A stretch of DNA of 64,000 bases from Phymorhynchus buccinoides (taxonomy: Eukaryota; Mollusca; Gastropoda; Neogastropoda; Raphitomidae), in the NCBI GenBank assembly GCA_017654935.2, contig CM065690.1:29065352-29129351 (forward strand). The letters are read 5' to 3'. Below are positions 1 to 62,841 of the stretch, one piece after another. Each line of letters begins with the position of its first letter. Position 1 is the stretch's first letter. The notes beneath the pieces are model-generated. The model had not been told where the DNA came from and searched no databases. It saw only the letters and a list, made by a program, of their open reading frames with translations. A program made the position numbers and the translations under genes.

Positions 1-1860
<1,860 letters not shown>

Positions 1861-2105
1861 TTCAAAAATATCTTCTTCTTCTTCTTCTTCTTCTTCTTCT
1901 TCTTTTTCTTCTTCTTCTTTTTCTTCTTCTTCTTCTTCTTCTTCTTCTTCTTCTTCTTCTTCTTCTTCTTCTTCTTCTAAATTTCCTTCTTGTTCTTGTT
2001 CTTGTTATTATGGTCCTTCTTATTGTTGTCTTCTTCTTCTTCTTGTTGTTCCTCCTCCTCCTCCTCTTTTCCCTCCTCTTCTTTCTCCTCCTCCTCCTTT
2101 ATAAA
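1861..2105. repeat. (TTC)n microsatellite with degenerate flank
   Basis: Nearly pure CTT triplets run from about 1870 to 1978. They grade into degenerate TTCTTG and CCTCCT tracts to about 2100. No gene is seen here. Confidence 0.9.
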
Positions 2106-2265
2106 TAGACATGGCGGATAGAGGCTAAAGCATGAGTGAAAAAGCGTGTGAATCAGGCGGTGAATGTACACTAACAGTCTTAAACATTTCGTAAGTTTGT
2201 GGCCTAAAATGTTCATTAATAATATCGTTCTGATTTTATAACAAATAAAGAAGCAATGAAACGCT

Positions 2266-2519
2266 TTAACCCTTTCACCGCCAGCCATATTTCAGCCAAA
2301 AATTGCCATTAAATTTACCTGCCCAGGTAGAGAACAAAATCCATCTGCAATACAGTATTGGGGATTCTTCTGTGACATAATAAAATAAGGTCTATCCTTA
2401 CTTCCCAAAACTAAGACAATCGGGTCTTTAGATAATAGACCCCAATTTGATGCCTTTTAGTGACATAGGTGTTAAATCACTGTGGTGCTAAAATGCGACT
2501 TTGGCGGTGAAAGGGTTAA
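2266..2519. mobile_element. piggyBac-type MITE, copy 1
   Basis: TTAA (2266-2269) is followed by CCCTTTCACCGCCA. The far end is TGGCGGTGAAAGGG followed by TTAA (2516-2519), so the ends are inverted repeats flanked by a TTAA duplication. The internal ~220 bp has no open frame. Four more copies of the same family are in this window (13707, 16730, 29246, 33877). TTAA target duplication and CCC-starting ends are hallmarks of piggyBac elements; the assignment is by these ends only. Confidence 0.85.
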
Positions 2520-2535
2520 AACATGCTCATGCGCG

Positions 2536-2536
2536 C

Positions 2537-2570
<34 letters not shown>

Positions 2571-2718
2571 GTGTGTGTGTGCGTGCGTGCGTGCGTGTGT
2601 GCGTGTGCGCGCGCGTTATTGCTTGCTTGCATGTGTGTGTTCCAACGTGTGTGTGTGTTTGTGTGTGTGTGCGTGTGCGTGCGCGCGCGCGCACGTGCGT
2701 GCTTGCGCGCCCGCATAT
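2536..2718. repeat. (GT)n/(GC)n microsatellite
   Basis: Alternating GTGTGT and GCGCGT tracts lie directly upstream of the first visible kinase exon. The acceptor of that exon sits within 20 bp of the repeat. Confidence 0.9.
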
Positions 2719-2734
2719 GTGTATGCGTTCTCAG

Positions 2735-33876
<31,142 letters not shown>

Positions 33877-33880
<4 letters not shown>

Positions 33881-34125
33881 CCCTTTCGCCGCCAGCCATT
33901 TTTCAGCCAAAATATTCCATTACATTTATCTGGGTAGAGAAAAGTCTTATCTGCACTATTCAGAATTTCTTTGTGACATGTATTGTTAACATCAGGCCTG
34001 TCCTTACCTCACAACGTTAAGAAAATAGGGTCTTCGGATAACATACCCTGATTTCATGCCTTTTCGTAACATGGGTGGTAAACCATTGTGGTGCATAAAT
34101 GTGACATTGGCGGTGAAAGGGTTAA
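33877..34125. mobile_element. piggyBac-type MITE, copy 5, overlapping the kinase stop codon
   Basis: TTAA at 33877-33880 and 34122-34125. Ends CCCTTTCGCCGCCA and TGGCGGTGAAAGGG. TAA of the left TTAA is the stop codon. Without the element the single TTAA still gives the same stop, so insertion left the protein unchanged and supplied ~245 bp of 3' UTR. Confidence 0.88.
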
Positions 34126-34129
34126 ACAC

Positions 34130-34265
34130 CACCCCCCACCCCCACCCCCACGTCACGTGTCACATTCCCTCTTATGCTTTGGAAGATTTCTTACCAGCTA
34201 TAAGAGGGAAATAAACGTGAAAACCATGCTTTTGACACGTGACGTGGTGGGTCTTTCGTTAAATG
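34130..34265. mobile_element. Inverted-repeat fragment with CACGTGTCA ends; possible poly(A) signal
   Basis: CGTCACGTGTCACATTCCCT near the left is mirrored by TTTTGACACGTGACG on the right, with CCCTCTTAT/ATAAGAGGG inside. AATAAA at 34210-34215 is the first poly(A) signal after the kinase stop, giving a 3' UTR of about 350 nt. Related sequence is at 38207-38410 and, inverted, at 44255-44480. Confidence 0.5.
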
Positions 34266-34899
34266 AATCGTTAGGCCCGTGTACTGACACACATACACGC
34301 GGATGTTCCGCGCGGAAACCCATGCGCAATCGGTACATAAGTTTTATAAAAAAAAAAGCACACAAAAAAAGGCGGATGTGTCCGTGTTTCCCCTAATCCG
34401 TATATTTTCCCCCCCTCTTTCTTTCTTTTACTTATTGATTATTTCCGTGCGGAGATCCTGGATGTACTGTGTAGCAGGCCTTCGGCCGGGTTCACATTAG
34501 ACGCGTAAGTTCCGTACGGGAAATCCTAAATAAGTGGAAGAGAGAAAGATAAAAGTTTCCGCATATAGGGGAAATTCGGACATGTGCGCAAATCTTTCCC
34601 CTTCTTTGTTTCACTTATTTATGATTTGCGCACGGGTTTCCGCATGGAATATTCGCTTATGTGTGTACACGGCCTTAGTCTGGACTAGAGTACCTGAATA
34701 ATAACTCTCTATATAAAGGCACTCTAGTCTGGACTGGGTGACGGTTACCATCTCAACTGCGCCTATTTGAAAATAATTATTAGGCCTAGGCCTACTCATT
34801 TGCGCCAATCCGGGGGAGAGAGAACACTGAACACAGAAAAACTTTATTTAAGAAGGATACAGATTTTAGGCGATGCCTATTCTTACAATCTGTCCTTGA

Positions 34900-35332
<433 letters not shown>

Positions 35333-35399
35333 AGAGAGATAGAGACAGACAGACAGACAGAGAGAGATACAAACAATCAAACATGTGTATGGGCATTTG

Positions 35400-37903
35400 T
35401 TACATTAATGTTCAAACATTTTAAAAATCAAATGTCAAAATATAATTATTAAGATGTCTTCGAAAAGATGAATAACGTGATATTTCTTTTAAATTAGTAG
35501 GTAAAGAGTTCCATAAGGAACCTCCGGAATAATGCAGACTGGATTTGAATAACCCCAAGCGGGGTCTGTTGAGAGAAATCTTGTGCACATGTCTTTTATC
35601 ATTTAACGTGAATTTATTTCTTAATCTAGATGGTGCCATTCCGTTCATTATTTTGTGCATAAGTCTTCCTTTATTCAATTTTAGCCGATACTTAACAGGT
35701 AAAATATTATGATTCTTAAAATCTTCTGATGTTAAGGAACTTGATTTCAATAGAACTAGTTTAAAGCCGCGATTATAAGAGCGGGCAAGGGGTTTCAAAG
35801 TCTTGTCACTGGCACAGTCCCAGAGTGTCGAAGCATAGTCAACTAGTGATTGAATGTGTGCACTAAAGAAGAGTTTCCTGGCTTCCTGATTTAGAAAGTG
35901 TTTTATTTTGGATAATTGGAAGACTTTTTTGGCGATGTTTTTGCTTAAATGAGTGATATGGTCCTGCCAGGATAAATTGTTATCAATGGTTAATCCTAAG
36001 ACTTTGTGGGATTTTATTTCTTCGATTTCTTTATTATTGGCATATAATTTTGGAGTAGGCGCATGTAGGTTTTGACGTTTCTGTCTGGTAGTTATCAGCA
36101 TATGTTTGGTTTTTCCAGTATTTAGTGACATATGGTTAAAATGTGTCCAGGTTGTGAGTTTATCAATGTTTTCTTGTAAGTTTACATACAGTGTGTTTAA
36201 GCTACGATCAGATGAATGGATTGTGGTATCATCTGCAAAAAGATCACTAAGGGATGAAAGGAAAATGGGCAAATCGTTTGCATATAGCGAAAAAAGGATA
36301 GGACCAAGGATAGAACCTTGTGGAACACCACTTTTTGAATAACGAAACTCTGAAATTTTATTATCAATAGAAACACATTGCTGACGACAGGAATGATGAC
36401 AGGAATGCAATAGCGTTGGTTGAAAAATTATACACTGATAGTTTACGAAGAAGTAGAGCATGGTTTATCGTGTCAAAAGCCTTGGCAAAATCAACGAAGA
36501 CGGCTGCTGTGTATTTATCATTATTAATATTGGAAAGCCATTGGTCGACCAGATTTACGAGAGCGGTATGACACGAATGATTTTCTCTAAAGCCCGATTG
36601 ATTTGGGTGTAGGAGGTCAAACTTTTTAATGTGTGATGAGATGTGACTTGATGTGCTGCTCTAGTGGTTTTGAGAGAACAGAGAGAATTGAGATGGGTCT
36701 GTAGTTGGAGGGGTCATTTTGTTCACCTGATTTATAAAGAGGAATTATTTTGCTAGTTTTGAAGTGCTTGGGGAAGTAGTTTCTGTCAATACAAATATTG
36801 TATATGTAGGTTAAAGTATCTGTGATGTATGGTGCATTGAGTTTTATTATTTTACTGTCAATTTTGTCTAAGCCTTTTGATTTGGACTGTTTGATTTTAA
36901 TTAAACTGTTATAAACATCAAATACCGCCATGGGTGGTAACCGTATGGTCAATGGTGTGTTAATCTGTTTTTCTTTGCAAAATTCCTTTAGTTCCTTTAA
37001 GTCATTTTGTGTCGATTTGTCATTTAGAATAATTTTGTTTGCTACATTGACAAAATGTTCGTTAAGTTCATCAGTGGATATGTTTTTGGAAGTGGATTGT
37101 TTCTGAGAAACGTGTTTGTTTGTGATACAGTTGATTGCCTTCCATAAAGATTTCGAATCATTTTTAGAGCCTGCTAAATCTTGAAAATATTTCTTCCTGG
37201 AGTTGCGTAACAAGGTAGTAACTTTATTTCGCTCTGCATGAAATTCATCTTGATTTTTAGAGTCGCAGAGCAAATCTCTGTTGTTCATTTCGTTATCAAT
37301 ATCTTTTGTTATCCAGGGTGGTTTAGGTTTGTGTTTAACTCGTTTACATTTAATTGGTGCGTGTTTATTGTAAATATCTATGAATGTGTTATACCAGAAA
37401 TCCACAGCTTGATCTGGGTCAGTGTATTGATAGACATGTGAAAGCTGGGACTGTGCCAGATCAAAGAGAAATGAATCGTCGTTGAATTTTAAAAAACATC
37501 TGTAATGAATTGTTTTATGTCCAGCTTTAGGGATTGTCGAACCTTTCTTGTTCCAAGTTATGCAGATTGGTTTGTGATCGCTACAGCCAGGCAATGGTGA
37601 GCAAAGCTCAATAATGTTTTGCTTTTCGGTGGTGTATATGTGGTCAATTAGCGTCTCAGATGTTGGTGTAATTCTAGTCGGTATATTAATGAGTTGTGTT
37701 AACTGAAAACTTTCGTATAATTGTGTCCATTGCACTTGAGGTTTCATTAAATCAATATTGAAGTCACCAAATATTATTGTTTCTTTTGATTCTAGGATTA
37801 CATGATCCATCATGGAGTTAAAAATGTCTTTCCAGTCAACGCGTTCTGAAGGATGTCTGTATATGAATCCTAATAATAATGGCTTACTGTGTTCAATATA
37901 AAC

Positions 37904-37905
<2 letters not shown>
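35400..37905 (-). mobile_element. 5'-truncated, frameshifted non-LTR retrotransposon (Jockey/CR1-type)
   Basis: On -, coding starts at the edge of a GA tract near 37905 inside the endonuclease domain (GFIYRHPS, IFGDFNIDL, SDHKPICI). It continues through the reverse transcriptase: NYRPISIL, FVDFAKAFD, SGVPQGSILGP, the catalytic LFADDTT, and VLGLTIDNNLSW, to a C-terminal block ending at 35421. Two frameshifts break it, near 36640 (just after HLITH) and between about 36390 and 36460. ORF1 and the endonuclease N-terminus are missing. The element is inactive but young enough to keep long open frames. Confidence 0.92.

Positions 37906-37971
<66 letters not shown>
37906..37971. repeat. (GA)n tract at the LINE 5' junction
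   Basis: 33 GA units. LINE codons run directly into it without spacer. Confidence 0.95.
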
Positions 37972-37972
<1 letters not shown>

Positions 37973-38199
37973 ACGTTACCTGAACTGTTCGTGTCCATAT
38001 CATATTTCATATTAGTTGCCTATCTATGTGCATACTTTGGTTGTTTTGGGGAGTGTTTTGCACAAAACCAAAATGACAGCTGCATTTTTGGTTTCCATAT
38101 CAACAGTAGCTCACCTGTTGGAAATAATAGTGGGTTTTTTTTTAATAGATTTTGCTAGATTATAAATCTATGCTACATCTGATCTCCTAAATCCCTTAA

Positions 38200-38470
38200 A
38201 GATCCACCAGATCACGTGTCAAAATCACGGGTTTCACGTGTTTTCCCTCTTATAACCGGAAATAAATCGTGTTTTGACCAAGTCTGACTCCCATGTAAAT
38301 GGCCCCAAATTCAAACCGAAACATCAGTTTAAAGAGCAGCCTCAATTTGAAGTTGGGGAAATTTATATGTGGGTCACAGCAACCCAGAAAAAAACTAAGG
38401 GACTTAATCGTGGCGCGTCACTGGGTCTTTTAACACAGATTCTATTTTTTTTTCTGCCTTAAAGAATCTT
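38200..38470. mobile_element. Interspersed repeat related to 44255-44480
   Basis: Words such as TCACGGGTTTCACGTG, TTTTGACCAAGTCTGACTCC and ATGTGGGTCACAG match, in reverse, 44255-44480. Class unknown. Confidence 0.55.
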
Positions 38471-39214
38471 GAATCTTGTTTGCAGGCTACACATCAATTG
38501 TGCCGTGGTTTCCGCAGTTGGTGTGTCTTGGAAGTCAAAGTCCGGATGACAATCACATCAAAACTATAAAAAAACAACCACCCTATTTAAATCCTCTTTC
38601 ATTGCTATTTTAAGGAATGTTAGCAAAATCTTCAGAAGGAAAAAAATCAATCTACGCCAAACTTCCATTATGCCAGTTTTGTTTTCCTCCAAATGTATTC
38701 CTTAAAAGCAACTGCAGTTTCAACATCTTTGCGTACTACTCCATGGGATCATATTACTGGGAAACATTTCGATCATTGTTTGCCAGAAAGACTTCGAGAG
38801 GAGCAGACTTTAACAAATCTAAATGCAACACCAGCAATAATATGAACAGACTGAAATCAGATATGGAGAAATGAGATGAAATGAGAAAGTGTATGCCGTT
38901 TTACAAATGTAATGGTAAATGGTTTTTTTGTTTTTTTTACAATGAATTATCTATGTTTATTTAAAATACCATACCCCTATACTGATTTCAGGCAAATACA
39001 AAATAAGGACACTTAGCCCCACATTTTATACTGAACATAATGAACATGATGCAGCTTGCAAGATATAGATAAATGCTTCGAACCATTCATACATTATCAT
39101 ATGCAGTGTCAAACAAGTGTTAAGACATTGATAATAATTTATTGTTTTTTTGTTTTGGATCTCTCTCGCTCTCTCTTTTACTTTGAACATACAGAAAAAT
39201 CACATTATACAGTT
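38471..39214. other. Intergenic sequence without recognised feature
   Basis: AT-rich. A short open frame at 38617-38874 has no recognisable domain or splice context. No gene called. Confidence 0.5.
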
Positions 39215-40303
<1,089 letters not shown>

Positions 40304-40449
40304 GAACATAGAGAACAACACCCCAAAATGCATGGTAAATGTTTTTCTCCTTTCTCGGCGCTGCATATCTGTGACATCTGCACAAAAACGTGAATAATTT
40401 CTTCTCGAAATGCGAAATTTCTTCTCGAAATGTAACAACTTCTCAAAAA

Positions 40450-40768
40450 AGGATGACCCAGGACTGCCCATATGACCATCACCCCTACAGTACACAACAA
40501 CAGTGGTGGAGAGAATTAGCGCACAAACAAGGATGACCCAGGACTGCCTATATGACCATCACCCCTACAGTACACAAGAGTGGTGGAGAGAATTAGCGCA
40601 CAAACAAGGATGACCCAGGACTGCCTATATGACCATCACCCACACAGTACACAACAACAGTGGTGGAGAGAATTAGCGCACAAACAAGGATGACCCAGGA
40701 CTGCCTATATGACCGTCACCCCTACAGTACACAACAACAGTGGTGGAGAGAATTAGCGCACAAACAAA
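40450..40768. repeat. ~80-bp tandem repeat, four copies
   Basis: The unit runs GGATGACCCAGGACTGCC, TATGACCATCACCCCTACAG, GTGGTGGAGAGAATTAGCGC. The copies are nearly identical. Confidence 0.9.
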
Positions 40769-41049
40769 ATTTTTTGAGGATGAACCTTGGTCTGTCTCCA
40801 ATGTGGCTGTTGTTTATGCTTTGCTAGGCGACTTGGTGCCGAAAATAACTTTTGGCGAAGGGAGTTAATTACAGAGAGTTACATTTCTTTACACTACTAT
40901 TATCCTCTCTCCTTGCCTATTTCTATCTCAGTAATCAATCGGTTTGTTTCACGCATTGAGCAAGCACACAGGCCGCTGAATTATGTTATTAAAACACTGG
41001 TTTGTCATTAGTAATATTATGGAGATTTTATTAGTCCTGGCCATGTGAG

Positions 41050-41501
<452 letters not shown>

Positions 41502-41819
41502 TGAAACGGATAGACAGATAGACAGTCAGGTTTCTATTTTCGTAAATCATACACACACAGTTTTGTAAAGATATGCATTTATTAATTTTATTCTGGACAA
41601 TTTCACAGTTTCTTTCCATCACAGAGAAAGAAAACAAAATGTCGTTATCCTTCCTGTCAAACTAAAACAAAACAAAAACCACACCATAAAATACATCAAG
41701 CAGTTGTGCTGGATCTTATGCACTACAAATAACACAAAATAGAATGTCTCAAGAACAAAACAAAAAAAATGTCAATTGATCAAAATGTATGATGTTACTA
41801 TCTTTCATTGTTGGTTTGT

Positions 41820-42145
41820 ATCTTCTTCTTCTTCTTCTTCGATCGCTCAGACAGTTTCCTGTCAATTATGAGCGCAGATGCGTCATGCTGCCGTTATGCG
41901 CCTAACTAACAAATAGTTAGGCCCAGCACGTCCGACTTGGGCTGAAGAAATCTTTGTAAGAATTTGTAGAAAAAAGGCAGGAGAATGGACCAGCGAGATA
42001 GAAATATAGCAGATGACAGTAAGCAAAGGGAAAAGGCAGAGTCAAAGAGAATGACAGATTAGAGGAAGTTACAAGCACAGAACTTCCAGAAGGTGGGGGA
42101 ACTATTTATACAAAAGACCCCCCCGGTATCCCCACGGGGGGGGTG
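41820..42145 (-). mobile_element. Repeat family B, - orientation
   Basis: It starts with (CTT)n, then ATCGCTCAGACAGTTTCCTG, ACAGTAAGCAAAGGGAAAAG and GAACTTCCAGAAGGTGGGGG, and ends CCCCGGTATCCCCACGGGGG. Near full length. Confidence 0.8.
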
Positions 42146-42484
42146 GTTTGTATCTTGATTCCTAGTTTTTAAAAAAGAAAGAAAAAAAAGAAAGAAAATC
42201 CTGCACGTTTTGTAAAATTAACCATACACGCGTATACACACACATACACGCGCACACACACAGGCACACCCACAGACACACATAATCCACTGAACAAACA
42301 TGCGGTCAAATGTTGACATGATCATATAATTATAATAACAATGTTTTTTTCTCTCTAATGAATAGGAACAAAGATAAACCAAACGCAGATAAAAGTAACA
42401 GCGTGATCATTATGTACAATGCCAAATATTGAGTACAATATGGCACCTTATCTTATGAGCTCAGAGATTTTAAATTGACCAAAC

Positions 42485-42554
<70 letters not shown>

Positions 42555-42831
42555 TCAAAATTGTAACGATCAAAATTCCTACTACTGTGTAAGTAATATC
42601 AGGTATGGAGCAATCGCAAAAGAACACACACAAAAGTACGTACCCCAAACCCCGTCACCCCACCCCACTCGTCAATGCTACCCGGTTGCTCGTTGAATAA
42701 ACAAAGTTTGAGTTACACTCACGGGGAAACCTCATTCTTCTGTAATAATCGGTTATTTCCCTGTTGTTATAATGTTATCGCTCTGCAGGCATTGTTTTGT
42801 TTTAATTTGTTAGTAATGAAAGAACAGCCTG
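42146..42831. repeat. Intergenic, with (CT)n at 42489-42552
   Basis: A CA-rich stretch at 42228-42285 and a 64-bp CT tract. No gene seen in the rest. Confidence 0.8.
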
Positions 42832-43066
42832 TGCAAATCTGTCGCTCGTGCAAATCTGTAGCTCGCTACCTATGAGAGTCTGTATTTGCGGCATTTTGCG
42901 ACATTGAGCATGAACCACAAATTTCACTTTTTCCGTGGGTTAGGGATAGGGTTAGGGTTAGGGTTAGGTAAATGGTTCAAGTACGGAAAAAGTGAAATTT
43001 GTGAATGTCGCAAATACACACTCTCATAGTAGCGAGCGACAGATTTGCACGAGCGACAGATTTGCA
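42832..43066. mobile_element. Palindromic element with a TTAGGG-like centre
   Basis: Left arm TGCAAATCTGTCGCTCGTGC and TATGAGAGTCTGTATTTGCG; right arm CGCAAATACACACTCTCATA and GAGCGACAGATTTGCA. Inner arms TTTCACTTTTTCCGT and ACGGAAAAAGTGAAA flank GGGTTAGGGATAGGGTTAGG. The element is a near-complete hairpin with four telomere-like units as loop. Confidence 0.8.
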
Positions 43067-43566
43067 TACGCGACACAGAACACACACAAAGTCCCAAAGC
43101 AAATCCAAAAACAACTTAAAAAAAAAAAATGCTAAGCGGGTCAGAGCGGGGTGGGTGGGGGGGGGGGGGGTGTACGAAAGCATTGAGGGGAGTAAGGGGA
43201 GAGCATTGGAAAGGCGGTCACAGGGAAGGGGAGAGAAAAAAAAATAAGAGAGAGAGATTTATAGAGTTGAATCGTGCAGACTTGAAGGAGTTATTCCCCG
43301 TGCAACTTAATTATTCTTTTCAGCTATTCTTTGATCCGGACATTGATAACTGTGGCCTACCTCCCAACAAATAACAATTAGTTCCCTGGTTGATCTACTA
43401 ACACCCTATCAGGGAAAAAAATCATCTGTACTTTGTTCATGGGTGAGCATTGGTATTTTTAAAAAACCTGTCAAACCTTGGCAAAAAACAACAACACAAC
43501 TAAACTTTCTTGGCGAAAGCAAACTTTGTTTTCCCACACATTTTACAATAAGTTATATATCTGTAT

Positions 43567-43705
43567 TGTTACTAATTCGGGACTTTCCTGGTGTTGCACT
43601 GCCTCCGGGCATTGCTTCCTGGATCGTTCCTACCATCTTTCTATCTACTAATGTCCCATATTATGTGTCTGTTCCAGACCGGAGGACGTTGAACAGATTT
43701 TCATA
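43567..43705 (+). mobile_element. Interspersed repeat (family clustered at 11050-11870)
   Basis: TTCGGGACTTTCCTGGTGTT through GACCGGAGGACGTTGAACAG. Confidence 0.75.
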
Positions 43706-43824
43706 TATTTCCCCACATTTTGCTGGCCACAAAGCAACATCAACAGAAACGAATAAAAGAGGCAACTTATTTGTTCATTTACTCTATGCAACGGTATAGT
43801 TCTATCTTTATCTTACTTCTAATT

Positions 43825-44012
43825 GTCAACTTAGGACGATGGTTTGATCGCCAGGGGGCAGTCAAACCAGTAGGGGCTTAGCGTGCAGTATTCTTAGTTG
43901 GGCGTAGTGAGAGAGAGAGAGAGGGAGGGAGGGACTCATCTCCCACTCTCTCTGGTTTGGCTGCCCCCTGGCGGTAAAATGCGCATCCTAAGTTGCTCAT
44001 TGTCAATCCTTT
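43825..44012. mobile_element. MITE-like palindrome
   Basis: CAACTTAGGACGATGG and CGCCAGGGGGCAGTCAAACC at the left are mirrored by GGTTTGGCTGCCCCCTGGCG and GCATCCTAAGTTG at the right. A GA tract lies near the centre. Confidence 0.75.
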
Positions 44013-44254
44013 TCAAACACGCACGCCGTTTCAGTGTATTTTTTGTGTCTCATAAAATGGCAGTAACATGATTGCTTGATACGTAATAAGGCACAATGCA
44101 CGCGCTGGTCACATTTGATTGCAATGTTCACTACAACTTGTAGAACCACTCCACATGGATCTAACAGTATTGGATACTTTATAAGGAAGTTTATCTGTGT
44201 AGATATTCGCTATTCATAGCTTATGTTTGTGAGCTCGTCGTTTTAAAGACCCAT

Positions 44255-44480
44255 CGACCCAACAAATTTAAGTCTCTTGGTTTTTTTTGCCGGGTAGGTG
44301 TGACCCACATACACATTCCACAAGTTCAAAATGAGGCTGCTCTTCAAAGTCTCTGTCTCGTTTTCAATTTCGGGCCGTTGATATGGGAGTCAAACCTGGT
44401 CAAAATAAGATTTCTTACCAGCGAGAGAGAGAGAAACACGGTGAAACCCGTGATTTTCACTGACGGATGTGGTGGGTCTT
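44255..44480. mobile_element. Interspersed repeat related to 38200-38470
   Basis: GTGTGACCCACATACACATT, GGAGTCAAACCTGGTCAAAA and ACCCGTGATTTTCACTG match the 38.2-kb element in reverse. Confidence 0.55.
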
Positions 44481-44599
44481 TGAAAGGCAACGGACTGCAT
44501 TCCATGTACATCGCAAGTTTAAACTCAAAAACTAAAGTCTAGCCGTGGATGCTACGACACTTTAGGGAATGCATGGAAGAAAATAAAAGGCTTATGTAC

Positions 44600-44620
44600 A
44601 GACATATTTATTTACAAACT
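44600..44620 (-). terminator. Candidate poly(A) signal for gene 2
   Basis: TTTATTTAC on + gives GTAAATAAA on -, about 435 nt past the stop at 45045. It is the best-placed AATAAA that I see; position-based inference only. Confidence 0.35.
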
Positions 44621-45044
44621 TACTTATGTACAAGAGACAACATTAACATGACTGGCACGCAAACATCTACAAATAAACATGAACACAGGAATGCAATTCA
44701 AAACATGTCTCGTATTATTTTTGTAACATACACGCAAACATTTGAACATATTGTTGTTTGCTCGTTATGCAGGACTACACACACACAAAGCACTTGAACT
44801 CGCATAGGTGCACAAAATTGGCCACGAAATCAAATCAACTGAAACAAAAGAAAATCAACAGAGAGAGACAGAGAGAGAGAGGGGGGGGAGAGAGAGAGAG
44901 AGAGAGAGAGAGGATTATGTGTGTTAAGCCTAATACTCTCGCACGCGTGAATGGATGTGTGTATGTGCGCGTTTGCATTTGTACGTGCGTGTATGCGTGC
45001 ACGCGAGGTGAACATATACATAATGTTCTTCATGCTTAGTGCCT

Positions 45045-61832
<16,788 letters not shown>

Positions 61833-61899
61833 CTGAGCAAAACGACAGGAGCAAAACGTGTCTTTCAGAGTTCTATTACTAGGGTTCGCATCTGCATTG

Positions 61900-62035
61900 T
61901 TAAAAATTCGGGACTTTCCTGGTGTTGCACTGTACTGCCTCCGGGCATTGCCTCCAGGATCGTTCCCACCATCTTTATATCTACTAATGTCCCATGTGTG
62001 TCTGCTCCTGACCGGAGGACGTTAAGCAGAATTTG
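61900..62035 (+). mobile_element. Interspersed repeat (family clustered at 11050-11870)
   Basis: TTCGGGACTTTCCTGGTGTT through CCGGAGGACGTTAAGCAG. Confidence 0.75.
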
Positions 62036-62174
62036 ACCATTCTATTACTGTATTATATGGTTTTATTTCTGTTATTTAAAAAGAAAAAGAAATAATAATT
62101 ATGATATGCGAAATTCCCCACTTCCAATTTCATTTTTGATTCATTATTTTTAGTAATTCCTTCGTAAAGTAGTC

Positions 62175-62548
<374 letters not shown>

Positions 62549-62623
62549 ATGCTAAAACAGCCGCCATATGACCCCTTACACTATCAATTACAATTCATGT
62601 TTGGACCTGCAGACATATACGAG

Positions 62624-62762
62624 TAATAATAATAATAATAATAATGAATATTTAGGGCGCTTAATCTTAACAAAAGCCCTAAGCGCTTACAATCATGATA
62701 AAAACAATACTAACAAAATGAAAAGCTGGACAACACACAAAACACTCACACGAACTTAAGGT

Positions 62763-62841
<79 letters not shown>

